The notes beneath the pieces are model-generated. The model was not told where the DNA came from, did no database searches, and saw only the letters and a program-made list of their open reading frames with translations. A stretch of 64,000 nucleotides of DNA from the NCBI GenBank assembly GCA_905478925.1, contig CAJQKQ010000037.1, forward strand, positions 53,046 to 117,045, read 5' to 3'. This stretch comes from an uncultured Verrucomicrobiales bacterium (GTDB lineage: Bacteria > Verrucomicrobiota > Verrucomicrobiia > Verrucomicrobiales > Akkermansiaceae). Positions within the stretch are counted from its first letter, which is position 1; each line of letters opens with the position of its first letter. Both the position numbers and the translations under genes were made by a program. Below, piece after piece: positions 26,214-34,946 of this stretch.

Positions 26214-27434
26214 TTACCGCACACCCAGCGCGGCCTCGTAACGGATGCGGGCGAGCCGGAATTCACGCATCGCGTCAATTTTTGAGGCGAGCAGTTCCAG
26301 AGTCTGCTCACGCGAGCTCAGCACGGCTTGAAGGTCGCCCTGGCCCTGCCGGTAGGCATTATCTAAAAGCTCGGTCTGTTCCTTGGCCAGCGGCAGGAGT
26401 TTGTTCTCCAGGTCGGAAATGAGATCCGCCCACTGGCGCATTTCGGTCAACGCCGTCTGGCTTTCGTGGCGGATTCCACACTCCATCGCTTTTACCTCTT
26501 TCTCTTTGCGACTGCGGATCGCGGTCGCCTCCTTGATGTTGCCCGAGTTGTCGTTCCAGAAGGGCAGGGGGATACTGAGTTTAAAGCCGATGATGCCTTC
26601 GTTCTCCAGACCTTCCGGGGCGTCTTCGGTGCGCTCGCCTGCGACAAAAACGGTTGCCTCGATGTCGTCCCTGCGCCTCGCCTGCTGCAGCGCGATGCCC
26701 GTCGCTGCCGCCTCCACGCCGATGCGTGCCGCGTCCAGGTCAGGCCTGTCCACAGCCTTGATGGATGGGACGGAAATAGCCGGAAGGTTTCCCGAAGGGC
26801 TCACCGCAGCATCCGGAGGTATCCCTACCAGTGGCTTGAGTTTCCCCAGAACTGTGGTCTCCTTCGTGCGGAGTTGGCGTGCCGCCGTCTCGATCCGTAG
26901 CGCGGCGAGCTTCGCCTGTGCCGCATCCAGTGAGGAAACCTCCCCGCGCTCCGAGGCCTCCGAGATGAACTCCGCCAGCTCTCCGGAAAGTTTCTTCTGC
27001 CGCTCTAGTAGCACCAGTCGCTGACGGATCGAGACGAACTTCACATACTCCGCCTGAGCCTCCGCGATCAGCAGGCGCTCCACATCGCGGACCTCTACCT
27101 CCGCCGCGCGTATGCCCGCCGCTGTGATCTCCTTCTCCAGCGAGAGCCGATTGGTTACGGGGAGTTTCTGCGAAAATCCGAACACGATCGCACCCTCCGC
27201 GTTCCTGACATTGTGTTCCGCTCCGGTCTCGAAGCTCGGGTTCGGCAGGCGGCCGGATTGCTCCATGCGACCCACCGCCTCGTCGATTCGGAAGCGCGCC
27301 GCCGCCAGGGTCGGGTTGCTATTGCGGATGCGCGGCGGGATGCTCCCGTAGCTAAGCACCTCCACCGGTTGGGCGAGTATCCCGCTTGCGGAGATGGCAA
27401 GGCACAGTGGGATTGTTAGTAAAGTTTGTTTCAT
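26214..27434 (-). CDS. TolC-family outer-membrane channel protein of the metal pump
   Basis: The ATG at 27434 gives a signal peptide (MKQTLLTIPLCLAISASGIL). The mature protein shows the paired OEP repeats of TolC-like channels, with long helices such as ATAAGIRAAEVEVRDVERLL-type segments and the repeated EQxxLLDNAYRQGQGDL pattern near the C-terminus. It forms the outer-membrane exit duct. It is the second gene of the minus-strand operon, after the His-rich small protein and before the adaptor. Confidence 0.88.
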   Translation of the reverse strand: MKQTLLTIPLCLAISASGILAQPVEVLSYGSIPPRIRNSNPTLAAARFRIDEAVGRMEQSGRLPNPSFETGAEHNVRNAEGAIVFGFSQKLPVTNRLSLEKEITAAGIRAAEVEVRDVERLLIAEAQAEYVKFVSIRQRLVLLERQKKLSGELAEFISEASERGEVSSLDAAQAKLAALRIETAARQLRTKETTVLGKLKPLVGIPPDAAVSPSGNLPAISVPSIKAVDRPDLDAARIGVEAAATGIALQQARRRDDIEATVFVAGERTEDAPEGLENEGIIGFKLSIPLPFWNDNSGNIKEATAIRSRKEKEVKAMECGIRHESQTALTEMRQWADLISDLENKLLPLAKEQTELLDNAYRQGQGDLQAVLSSREQTLELLASKIDAMREFRLARIRYEAALGVR

Positions 27435-27598
27435 GTATGTGGGTTCACGCAAGCGCGTGGGTAAGGATCAATCGTGAGGTAGCCGATGCCAAGGACAGGC
27501 CGTAGGGCATCGGCTTGGTGCGGGGAAACGGTAGGGAAACCCCTCGTCCGATCCGGCACGGTTTCATGGTTCCCCGGGAAATGGGGAACGCGGTATCC

Positions 27599-27934
27599 TC
27601 AGATCAACGGCGGCTTGTCCAGGGAGAACACAGGCTCCTCCGGGATCAGCGGCACATCGGTGGGGATCTCGACCAGGATGTGCTGAAAGGCGTTGTGTGC
27701 GGAAATCCCCTCCAGTGCGCAGTCCGCGCTGGGGAAGTGGCAGCAATCGTGGTGGTGCGGCGCATCTTCCGTCCCGCCGTCGCCGTCATCATGGGATTCA
27801 TGCGTGCCGCCGTGGTCGTGGGAGTGCTGTGCCGCGCACTCGTCGTGCGCATCGTGAGAGCTCATGTGCACCATGCCGCTGGCCATCCCTGCGGAGACGC
27901 AGAGGGCAAGTAGCAGGCGGAAGGTGAAACTCAT
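27599..27934 (-). CDS. small secreted His-rich protein heading the metal operon
   Basis: The ATG at 27934 gives a signal peptide (MSFTFRLLLALCVSAGMASG). The same frame is open upstream but that stretch is basic and unlike a leader. The mature part is extremely His-rich (SSHDAHDECAAQHSHDHGGT, then APHHHDCC) and holds three to four cysteines. It is probably a periplasmic metal sensor, buffer or chaperone. It is the first gene of the operon, 165 bases upstream of the channel gene, and the MITE lies 178 bases upstream of it. Confidence 0.7.
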   Translation of the reverse strand: MSFTFRLLLALCVSAGMASGMVHMSSHDAHDECAAQHSHDHGGTHESHDDGDGGTEDAPHHHDCCHFPSADCALEGISAHNAFQHILVEIPTDVPLIPEEPVFSLDKPPLI

Positions 27935-28112
27935 CGCGCCACCCATAGCGCAGATCGGCGACGGGGGAAAGCGGATTTTCCTGCAAGGGAAAGCTGTTTG
28001 ATAAGCTCCGGTGCAATCGGCCGATTTTTGTTGCAGGCTAAACCAACCTGCCTCCGTCACCCATATCCTCGTGACTGGTCGGCGGGGTCGTTGGCTAAGC
28101 ACCAAGGAGCGG

Positions 28113-28369
28113 GGGTGTGATTTTTATCGGTGTTTCTCACACGGTAGGGCTGATCCGGCTCGGTCAGCCCACTTTTAAAATCTAGCCACCCGCCTCACCC
28201 ACACGGCAGTGAGATCGCGGGGAAAATGCAGTGTCTTACCGTGGGTTCACTCCCTTTCCGGAGATACACTGCTTCCGTTTTTGATCAGGGCCGACCGAGT
28301 CGGATCAGCCCTATCATGATTGAATGGCTTGGGCTGCGTCAGACGAATACACCGATAAAAATCACACCC
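28113..28369. mobile_element. MITE-like non-autonomous transposable element
   Basis: The 257-bp element has perfect 21-bp terminal inverted repeats that begin GGGTGTGATTTTT at the left (28113-28133) and are mirrored at 28349-28369. The 9-bp sequence AAGGAGCGG directly flanks both ends (28104-28112 and 28370-28378), which is a target site duplication. A second, inner inverted pair (TAGGGCTGATCC type, 28145-28165 and mirrored at about 28292-28313, with one or two mismatches) means a transcript could fold into a long hairpin. It holds no plausible gene. The 9-bp duplication points to a DDE transposase family such as IS4, IS5 or IS1, which I cannot decide. It sits between the dehydrogenase and metal-operon genes. 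Confidence 0.85.
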
Positions 28370-28375
28370 AAGGAG

Positions 28376-28394
28376 CGGCGCTGTTTGAGCGCCG
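28376..28394 (-). terminator. hairpin at the 3' end of the PVC dehydrogenase gene
   Basis: CGGCGCT, loop GTTTG and AGCGCCG form a seven-pair stem 57 bases past the stop at 28452. There is no clear U-run after it, because the MITE inserted within a few bases of its far side. It may be the disturbed remains of a transcription terminator. Confidence 0.35.
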
Positions 28395-28451
28395 GATAAG
28401 AACGGAGGAAATGGCAGGGCTTGCCGGGCGCTCGGAGAGGTGCCCTCCGGG

Positions 28452-30746
28452 TTACTTGAGATCCTTGGCAGTGTAGGGTCGGCCGGAGCGGGAGGCGGTT
28501 TCCTTGCGGAGTTTTTTGATAAGATCCAGTGAGACGGGGGCGGCCTTGTTCGACCATGCGTTGCGGCTGTAGGTCATGATATCGGCGATCTTTCTGTCGG
28601 TGAAGGTGGGGTTAGCGGAGAGAGCTGGCATCTCTGCGGGGGTCTCGTATTTCTTGCCGTTGACGATGATCGGCCCGGTGATTCCGTGGAGCAGGAGTTT
28701 GGCGAAAACGTCGTCCTTGCCGGTGACCCACTCGGATTCATCGAGCGGAGGGCCGAGGCCGAGGATTCCTGCACCATCGGGGGCGTGGCAACCGAAGCAT
28801 GCGGCCTCGCCGTGGAAGAGCGCCTTACCGCGGTTGAAGGAGGCGAGGGCAGCGCCTTTCAGCGATGGACCGGTTGGGACTTTCTTGTTCGCGGACTGCG
28901 CAATCCAGCCGGAGAGCTGCTTGTCGGTTAGCTTGTCGCCGAGGGTGGACTTGAATGCGTGCTCGCGTTTGGCGAGGCCGGAGAATGCAGCGGCCTTGAC
29001 GTAGGCGAGCTTGGTTCCATTGACGAGGGTATTGATCCTTTCGAAGGCAGCGGGGGTGGCAAGGGGGCCGAGGGCGCGGGTGAGATAGACGGTGGTTTCG
29101 TCGTCTACGGGTTTCATGGAGATAAGCAGTTGCTCCAGTTTCAAAAGCTCGGGGTGCGGGAGGGTGGTGGCGACCCAGAGAGCGGAGACGACGACTTTCT
29201 TGTCCTTCGCCTTGAGGGCGGTGGAGACGGGGATGGCGGTAAGCGCTCCCATGTTTTCAAGGGTCCAGAGGGCGTGCCTTTGGCCGAGAGGATATTTATC
29301 CAGCCCGACGAGTTGCTCCAGCTGGTCGACGGTTTTATCGTCGGCGGGGCGGTCGCCGAGGAGGCGTTGTGCCATGTCGCGGTGCCAACCGTTGGGGTGT
29401 ACGAGAAGTTTCACGAGATCCGGGGAAGAAAGGGTTTCCATGTCGGGGACTTGCTCAACCTTTCCAGCTTTGGCGGTGATGCGGTAGATGCGGCCGTGGC
29501 CGGTGCCGGGCCCATCGAGACCCTGGGAGGTGTAGTAGTTCCGCAGGTAGGAGGTGACGTAGGTCTTGTGCTGGATGATGCCGTGATACATGTCCAGGAG
29601 GTGGACGGAGCCGTCTGGGGCGTTGTAGATATTGACCGGGCGAAAGCGCTCATCGGTGGAGGCGAGCCACTCGCTGTCCGGGTAGGTGTGGGCGGCGGTG
29701 AGCTTGGTGCCGGACTCGGAGATATCGAGGGCTTTGACGAGGTTGACGCCGGACTCGGTGATGATGCCTTTGCCGACCCATTTCGAGGGGAAGTTGGTGC
29801 CGCGGTAGATGGTCATGCCGGCGCAGGCGGTGCAGGAGAGGAGTTTGAAGGTTTTGGGATCGAGAGTATTAAAATCGTAGCCGTTGGACTTCTGGATGTA
29901 GGCGCGGTTGAGTCCGGGGGTGACGCGAATGGGAAAGGGTTTGTTGGAGCCGAGGCGAGCGGTACTGGAGACCTTAGTGTTCACCGAGGGGTTTCCCTCA
30001 AGGACGTTGGGGGCGATAAAGTCGCCCATGAGGAACTGGGAGTTATTGTTGTGGTAGATGCGCCCGTAGTTATCGAAGGCGACGCCCCACTGGCCTCGGA
30101 AGAGGGTGGGCTCGGAGACGAACTTACCGTTGATGCGGCGGATGCGGAGTGCTGACTTGGCGCTGTAGAGCCAGTTGTCGAGGCCACGGACGAGGCCGTT
30201 GGCGCGGTGCTCGACGTTGCCTCCGCTGATGTAGCCCTTGACGGCGATGGTGGGTTTACCGACGGGCTTGAGGCCGTCGCGCTTGATGAAGAGGAGGTTT
30301 TCCTGGGTAGCGTAGAGGAGACCGTCGGGATAGACGGCGAGGGCGCGGGGGAGCAAGACCTTATCGAGGAAGACAGTGCGTTTGTCGGCCTTGCCGTCGG
30401 CATCGGTGTCCTCAAGTATGGTGATGCGGCCCATGGGCTTATCTTCCTCGGTGCCGTCGATGTCGAGCATGTAGCCGATCATTTCACAGATCCAGAGGCG
30501 GCCTGCGGGATCGTAATCGAGAGCGACCGGCTTCTCGATCATCGGCTCGGTGGCGAAGGGTTTGATATTGAAACCGGGAGCGATCTCGAAGGATTTCATG
30601 GCATCCGCCGGGGAGAGGACGGGTGCTGGCGGGATGAGCTTCGCGGGGACGACGGGCTCCATATTGTCGTGACCCTTGCGGTTGCCCTGCTGGGCGAGGA
30701 GCGGGGCGGCGAGAAGAATAAGTAGGGCGAGGGGCTGGATTTTCAT
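28452..30746 (-). CDS. PVC-type beta-propeller dehydrogenase with cytochrome c domain
   Basis: I chose ATG 30746 because it opens a signal peptide (MKIQPLALLILLAAPLLAQQ); the frame upstream is antisense to nusB. The protein of 764 residues has an N-terminal sorbosone/PQQ-dehydrogenase-like beta propeller (PAGRLWICEMIGYMLDIDG, VFLDKVLLPRALAVYPDGLL), a HEAT-like helical middle, and a C-terminal cytochrome c domain with heme site CFGCHAPDG. Such proteins are abundant in Planctomycetes and Verrucomicrobia and probably oxidise an unknown sugar or alcohol in the periplasm, passing electrons through the heme. It stands alone on the minus strand. Confidence 0.85.
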   Translation of the reverse strand: MKIQPLALLILLAAPLLAQQGNRKGHDNMEPVVPAKLIPPAPVLSPADAMKSFEIAPGFNIKPFATEPMIEKPVALDYDPAGRLWICEMIGYMLDIDGTEEDKPMGRITILEDTDADGKADKRTVFLDKVLLPRALAVYPDGLLYATQENLLFIKRDGLKPVGKPTIAVKGYISGGNVEHRANGLVRGLDNWLYSAKSALRIRRINGKFVSEPTLFRGQWGVAFDNYGRIYHNNNSQFLMGDFIAPNVLEGNPSVNTKVSSTARLGSNKPFPIRVTPGLNRAYIQKSNGYDFNTLDPKTFKLLSCTACAGMTIYRGTNFPSKWVGKGIITESGVNLVKALDISESGTKLTAAHTYPDSEWLASTDERFRPVNIYNAPDGSVHLLDMYHGIIQHKTYVTSYLRNYYTSQGLDGPGTGHGRIYRITAKAGKVEQVPDMETLSSPDLVKLLVHPNGWHRDMAQRLLGDRPADDKTVDQLEQLVGLDKYPLGQRHALWTLENMGALTAIPVSTALKAKDKKVVVSALWVATTLPHPELLKLEQLLISMKPVDDETTVYLTRALGPLATPAAFERINTLVNGTKLAYVKAAAFSGLAKREHAFKSTLGDKLTDKQLSGWIAQSANKKVPTGPSLKGAALASFNRGKALFHGEAACFGCHAPDGAGILGLGPPLDESEWVTGKDDVFAKLLLHGITGPIIVNGKKYETPAEMPALSANPTFTDRKIADIMTYSRNAWSNKAAPVSLDLIKKLRKETASRSGRPYTAKDLK

Positions 30747-30864
30747 GCAGTGAATGGTGCAGCGGACAATATGCGCCAAGCGGATATCGGTCGAATGAAA
30801 TGTGAACTTGTGCAAGGCGTGGGACGCCCTTTGCACGGCCTGCGGCGGGACGTTACAGCTACGC

Positions 30865-31755
30865 TCAGGCGTTGCGGCTTTTCGCGATCCTATCGAGGAG
30901 GCCGTTGACGAAGCGGCCGGAGTCGGTGGTACCGAAGCGTTTCGCGAGCTCGACGGCCTCGTTGATGATGACCCCTGTGGGAGTATCCGTGTGGAGGATC
31001 TCATAGGTGCCGAGGCGGAGGATGGCGCGGTCGACTGGGTCGATGCGCCCCGGGGAGTAGTTCTCGACGATGGAGGCGATGGTCGAATCGATACCTTCCT
31101 TTGCGGCGATGATGGAATCGACCATGGCATCGGTGCGGGAGCGGAGCCCGGCGATGTCCGCCTTGGTCTGGCGGAGCTTGGTGAGATCCGCTTGCTCCGG
31201 AAATTTTTCCGGTTCCTCGACCATGCGGAGGCGATCCGAAATGCGCTGAAGGCGGCGGACGGAGGCGGCGACGGGCTCGATTTGTGCTTTCAGGGATGGG
31301 AAATCCTCAGTGCCTTTCAGGAACTGGGCGCGGTGGAAGGCGAGGTCGCGGTCGATTCCGAAAAAGGTATCGAGGGTGCGGCTGAACTCATCGGCAACGG
31401 TGGAGTCGTCCCCGTCTTTGGGGATTTTCCCTAGATTCGAAAAGGCGAGGCTCCATGAAGACTCCAGCGCGAGGAGGCGGTTGAGGGATGTTTTCAGGGA
31501 CTCGGCCTGCGGCAGTGCGGAGAGGTGAGCGAGTGCGGGCTGCGCGCGTTCGACAAACTCGGAGAGGCGGCTCTCGCGGCCTACGGCGAGGTGATGGACA
31601 GTGCGGAAGGTGGCCACCTGCAGATTCCTACGGTCGGTTTCTGTCAGAAACTCCCAGAAAGGTTCGCGCAATTCGGCCGGGCCGGCTCCTCCTTCGAGGT
31701 CGGCGCAATAGAGGAACTGGACGGCGGCTTCCCTGATTTGCCTACGGTTCGACAT
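30865..31755 (-). CDS. nusB: transcription antitermination factor NusB with long internal insertion
   Basis: The N-terminus (SNRRQIREAAVQFLYCADLE) and the C-terminus (VDRAILRLGTYEILH, then GVIINEAVELAKRFGTTDSG) are standard NusB, which binds boxA RNA with NusE in rRNA antitermination complexes. Typical NusB is about 140 residues; this one has 296. The extra 150 residues sit between the first helix and the rest and are mostly helical and charged. It is the second gene after ribH in the usual ribH-nusB order, three bases apart. Confidence 0.9.
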   Translation of the reverse strand: MSNRRQIREAAVQFLYCADLEGGAGPAELREPFWEFLTETDRRNLQVATFRTVHHLAVGRESRLSEFVERAQPALAHLSALPQAESLKTSLNRLLALESSWSLAFSNLGKIPKDGDDSTVADEFSRTLDTFFGIDRDLAFHRAQFLKGTEDFPSLKAQIEPVAASVRRLQRISDRLRMVEEPEKFPEQADLTKLRQTKADIAGLRSRTDAMVDSIIAAKEGIDSTIASIVENYSPGRIDPVDRAILRLGTYEILHTDTPTGVIINEAVELAKRFGTTDSGRFVNGLLDRIAKSRNA

Positions 31756-31758
31756 AGA

Positions 31759-32265
31759 TTATTTGTTTTTTCGTTTGTCGTCCTTCGGCATCGATTTCTC
31801 GATTTCGGCGAAGACGTCGATGATACTGGCTGCGGCACGGGCGGCCTCGCGGCCACGGTTTTTAGCAGTTGCGATGCAGCGCGCGTATGCCTGCTTTTCG
31901 TCCTCGACGAGAAGCACCTCATGGATGATTGGGATGATGCGCTTTACCGCGAGAGACTGGAGCGATTCGGTGACGGAGGCGGCGACGAGATCGCCATGTC
32001 CGGTATCGCCCCTGATGATGAGACCGAGGGCAATGATGCAGTTGATCTCCTCGCGATCTATGACGGCGGCGACAGCCACTGGGATTTCGAAGGCGCCCGG
32101 GACGCGAATGAGATCGATGCGGGACATGGGTATGATGTCGCCGAGTTCCTCGATGCAGTTCTCAACGAGAGAGTCCGTGAATTTCTCGTTGTAATTGGAA
32201 GCAACGATACAGATACGTACCTTGTGGCCGATGATACGGGGCTTTGGCTGCAGCGCAGTAGACAT
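31759..32265 (-). CDS. ribH: 6,7-dimethyl-8-ribityllumazine synthase
   Basis: This enzyme makes the lumazine precursor of riboflavin in the cytoplasm. The ATG at 32265 gives 168 residues. Recognisable blocks are VRICIVASNYNEKFTDSLVE, RVPGAFEIPVAV and CIIALGLIIRGDTGHGDLV with the catalytic histidine. The residue after that histidine is Gly, where most family members have an aromatic. The end has NRGREAARAA in place of GNKGxEAA. Both suggest a divergent subgroup. The gene is directly followed by nusB. Confidence 0.9.
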   Translation of the reverse strand: MSTALQPKPRIIGHKVRICIVASNYNEKFTDSLVENCIEELGDIIPMSRIDLIRVPGAFEIPVAVAAVIDREEINCIIALGLIIRGDTGHGDLVAASVTESLQSLAVKRIIPIIHEVLLVEDEKQAYARCIATAKNRGREAARAAASIIDVFAEIEKSMPKDDKRKNK

Positions 32266-32431
32266 GCGATGGCTATGGAGGGATCGCCCGGAAATGTCAA
32301 CAGGCAGGGCGACAAATCCGGTATCCGTGTGCGGGTAGGGTTTGGGCTTTACGCCGCGGCGGAGACGGATACATAGGAACCCTGCGCGCCGGAAGCCGGA
32401 AGCGCGAACCAACCCAACCCCTACTTCCAAC

Positions 32432-32860
32432 ATGGACATTCAAATTGCAACACTCTGTGACTTCGCTGCCGACTACAACGGTAAGCTTGTCATCTCCGGA
32501 ACCTTCGACTCCCTCGCAGCGCGCGCGCTGCCGGTTGTGCATCCGGCCTGCTCGCTGGCGATGCGCTTCTGTTTCACGCAGGAAGACATCGGCAAGCACA
32601 AGCTCTCGATCAACATCATCAACGAGGATGGCGAGTCGCTCGATCCGAACAACATGCCGATCGAGCCGGAATTCGACGTAAAGCTGCCGCCAAACACGCC
32701 TTTCCTGACCCGCAACATCGTGATGAACCTGCAAGGGCTGCGTTTTCCAAATGACGGGATCTACTCAATCGATATCGGCTGTGACGGAGAGCTACTTATG
32801 CGTGTGCCGCTGCGGGTGGTGAAAGTGAACGCTGACGGCTCGAACCAGCAACCGGGCTGA
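32432..32860 (+). CDS. DUF6941-like conserved protein
   Basis: The ATG at 32432 gives 142 residues beginning MDIQIATLCDFAADYNGKL, then VISGTFDSLAA, the start pattern of the DUF6941 family as I remember it. It is a beta-rich single domain without signal peptide or membrane helix. It diverges from ribH, with 166 bases between the starts. Its function is unknown; homologs are widespread in Verrucomicrobia and Planctomycetes. Confidence 0.65.
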   Translation: MDIQIATLCDFAADYNGKLVISGTFDSLAARALPVVHPACSLAMRFCFTQEDIGKHKLSINIINEDGESLDPNNMPIEPEFDVKLPPNTPFLTRNIVMNLQGLRFPNDGIYSIDIGCDGELLMRVPLRVVKVNADGSNQQPG

Positions 32861-32918
32861 ACCGCGTTTATTCGAATGACCGCTTGCACGGGCGGCTCGC
32901 TGCGTTTCATGTGGATGC

Positions 32919-33716
32919 ATGCAACAACGTTACCGCTGCGCGATGATCACCGGAGCCTCCTCTGGACTGGGGGAGGAATTTGCATGGCAGCTTGCCATGA
33001 GCGTGGAGCGCCTGGTGCTGGTTGCGCGCAGGGGCGACCGGCTTGAAGTCATCGCCGCAGGGCTGCGCGAGGCGTTTCCGCGGACGGCGGTGATGGTTAT
33101 TGCTGCCAATCTCGCGGACCCGGAAGAGAGGCTTGCAGCAATAGAAACCGCGGCCGAGGCCGGTTTCGCGCCGGATCTCCTGATTAACAACGCAGGGCTG
33201 GGAGATTACGGGGAATTTGTGACGGCGGAGTGGCCTGAACTGGAAGCGATGCTGGATGTGAACATCACCGCACTGACCCACTTGAGCCATCTGGTGCTGC
33301 CGGAAATGAGACGACTGGGCGGCGGGGCGATTCTAAACGTTTCCTCGCTGGCGAGCACACTGCCGATCCCAGATTTCGCGGTGTATGCGGCGACCAAGGC
33401 CTACGTTAGCAGTTTTTCTGAGGCGCTGAGGATCGAGTTGGCGGAGCACGGCGTGCGGGTGATGTCGTTGTGCCCGGGGCCGGTGAAAACGGAGTTCGGT
33501 GCCGTGGCGAAACGCGAAAGAAGCGACCACGAGATGCCGACGAGTCCTCATTTCTATGTGCCGAAGGAGCAGGTAGTGCGCGAGGGCTTGATCGGGCTGG
33601 AGCGCGGCAAAGCGAGGGTTTTTCCGGGCATGCAGGTAGCTGCGGCGGGCTTGCTGATCGGGGCGCTGCCGCTGCTCGTGCTGCGGATGGTGATGGCGCG
33701 GCGACCACGCAGGTGA
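32919..33716 (+). CDS. short-chain dehydrogenase/reductase
   Basis: This classical SDR has the cofactor motif TGASSGLGEEFA, the NNAG strand motif (LLINNAGLGDYG), a catalytic serine in LNVSSLAS and the YAATK catalytic Tyr-Lys pair. The substrate is unknown. A C-terminal hydrophobic stretch (AAAGLLIGALPLLVLRMVM) ends in a basic tail and could be a membrane anchor, which is not typical for most SDRs. It starts 58 bases after the DUF6941-like gene. Confidence 0.9.
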   Translation: MQQRYRCAMITGASSGLGEEFAWQLAMSVERLVLVARRGDRLEVIAAGLREAFPRTAVMVIAANLADPEERLAAIETAAEAGFAPDLLINNAGLGDYGEFVTAEWPELEAMLDVNITALTHLSHLVLPEMRRLGGGAILNVSSLASTLPIPDFAVYAATKAYVSSFSEALRIELAEHGVRVMSLCPGPVKTEFGAVAKRERSDHEMPTSPHFYVPKEQVVREGLIGLERGKARVFPGMQVAAAGLLIGALPLLVLRMVMARRPRR

Positions 33717-33741
33717 GGGTTTAGCTTCACAATGCGGATGG

Positions 33742-34446
33742 ATGGGCTACCCTTGCTGTGTGTCTTTCATATTTGCACTCCTTACCCCTGCCGTTGGGGC
33801 ACTATTCCTGACCGCGTGTGTTCCGGTGGGGCCGCCGACTGGGATTGTCACGCAGGTAGATGGAAAGGTTTCTGCCTCCATGTTACTACGCGATGTGCAT
33901 CTAAAAGTGGACATGGTGCGGAAAGGGACACACGGGAGGAAGGTCGTGCGGCCGATGAAACCGCGCTACATCACGATCCACAGCACGCAGAATTACACCG
34001 CCGGGGCGGCAAGGCATTCGCTGGCATTGAAGCGCGGAGCCCTGCGCTCACCAAAACGGAGGGGGGGCAACCGGATCGGCTACCTGATCTGGCATTTCAC
34101 CGTCGATGAGCGGATGGCGATCCAGCACATGCCCACCTCCGAGCAGGGTGAACACGCGGATTTCGGTGGGCCGGGGAATCGGCTTTCGATCGGGATTGAG
34201 ATGTGTGAGAAGCGTGGCTCGAACGTCCAGGCGACGATTGAGAGGACGGCGAAGCTGACCGCCGTGCTGATGAAAAAGCACGGGATCCCGTTGCGGGGCG
34301 TGGTGCCGCATTACCATTGGCCGCGCAAAGGGAAGAGGGTGCTGCATAAGAACTGCCCGCACTTCCTCTTGGACAATGGCAAGCCCGGCCGGAAATGGAG
34401 GACTTTCCAGAATAAAGTGAATTTTTATTACCGGAAGCTGGAGTGA
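33742..34446 (+). CDS. lipoprotein N-acetylmuramoyl-L-alanine amidase (Amidase_2/PGRP type)
   Basis: A lipobox (ALFLTAC near residue 26) suggests a lipoprotein. The Amidase_2 fold is shown by YITIHSTQNY with the first zinc histidine, IGYLIWHFTVDE, and the second histidine and cysteine in VVPHYHWPRKGKRVLHKNCP. It would cut the amide between N-acetylmuramate and L-alanine in the periplasm, so it acts in wall turnover. The next gene starts on its last bases. Confidence 0.85.
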   Translation: MGYPCCVSFIFALLTPAVGALFLTACVPVGPPTGIVTQVDGKVSASMLLRDVHLKVDMVRKGTHGRKVVRPMKPRYITIHSTQNYTAGAARHSLALKRGALRSPKRRGGNRIGYLIWHFTVDERMAIQHMPTSEQGEHADFGGPGNRLSIGIEMCEKRGSNVQATIERTAKLTAVLMKKHGIPLRGVVPHYHWPRKGKRVLHKNCPHFLLDNGKPGRKWRTFQNKVNFYYRKLE

Positions 34447-34844
34447 GCGACTCTGCAGAACATCCGGCGGGGCATGGTAGCCCCGGAAACGACCTGACGG
34501 TGCTGGAGCCCGACGTGAACTATGTCTGCCAACGCTGCAATGCCTGCTGCAAATGGCCGGGTGACGTAAGGATAGCAGAAGGGGAGATTGCGCCGATCGC
34601 AGCTTATCTGGGGATGGCCGAAGATGAGTTCATCTCCCACTATACCAGGCTGCGGACGAACCGGCAGGGACTTTCCTTGATCGAAAAGGAGAACCACGAG
34701 TGCATCATGTTGGAGGCTGGAGGTTGCCGTATCCATCTAGTGAAGCCTTCGCAGTGCGCTGGCTTCCCGAACAAATGGAATTTTCCGGGTTGGCGTAAAA
34801 TCTGCGAGGCGATCCCTGTTCCCGCCGGCGACATAACCGTATGA
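34443..34844 (+). CDS. YkgJ-type cysteine-cluster protein
   Basis: The GTG start overlaps the amidase stop by four bases, indicating coupling. The 133-residue protein has the YkgJ pattern: YVCQRCNACCKWPGDVRI at the front, then HECIMLEAGGCRIHLVKPSQ and a cysteine in CAGFPNKWNFPGW. This cysteine set probably binds zinc or an iron-sulfur cluster. The biochemical role of the family is unknown. The coupling with an envelope amidase is not a known pairing. Confidence 0.85.
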   Translation: MSDSAEHPAGHGSPGNDLTVLEPDVNYVCQRCNACCKWPGDVRIAEGEIAPIAAYLGMAEDEFISHYTRLRTNRQGLSLIEKENHECIMLEAGGCRIHLVKPSQCAGFPNKWNFPGWRKICEAIPVPAGDITV

Positions 34845-34946
34845 AAATCTGAGGTTTCCTATAGATAGGATTGGCAATCGCTGCTGCGATATGCAAAAAC
34901 AATTCTGATAATTTCCTGCAGGTAGCTCTCGCCCCGACACAATCAC

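Noticed and set aside
28959..30155. 398-codon plus-strand open frame opposite the PVC dehydrogenase
   Set aside because: Gly/Asp/Val-rich translation is the antisense of the dehydrogenase; no start site or motif supports it.
30747..31130. N-terminal extension of the dehydrogenase frame
   Set aside because: It overlaps nusB antisense and reads as Ser/Arg-rich noise; the signal peptide at 30746 decides the start.
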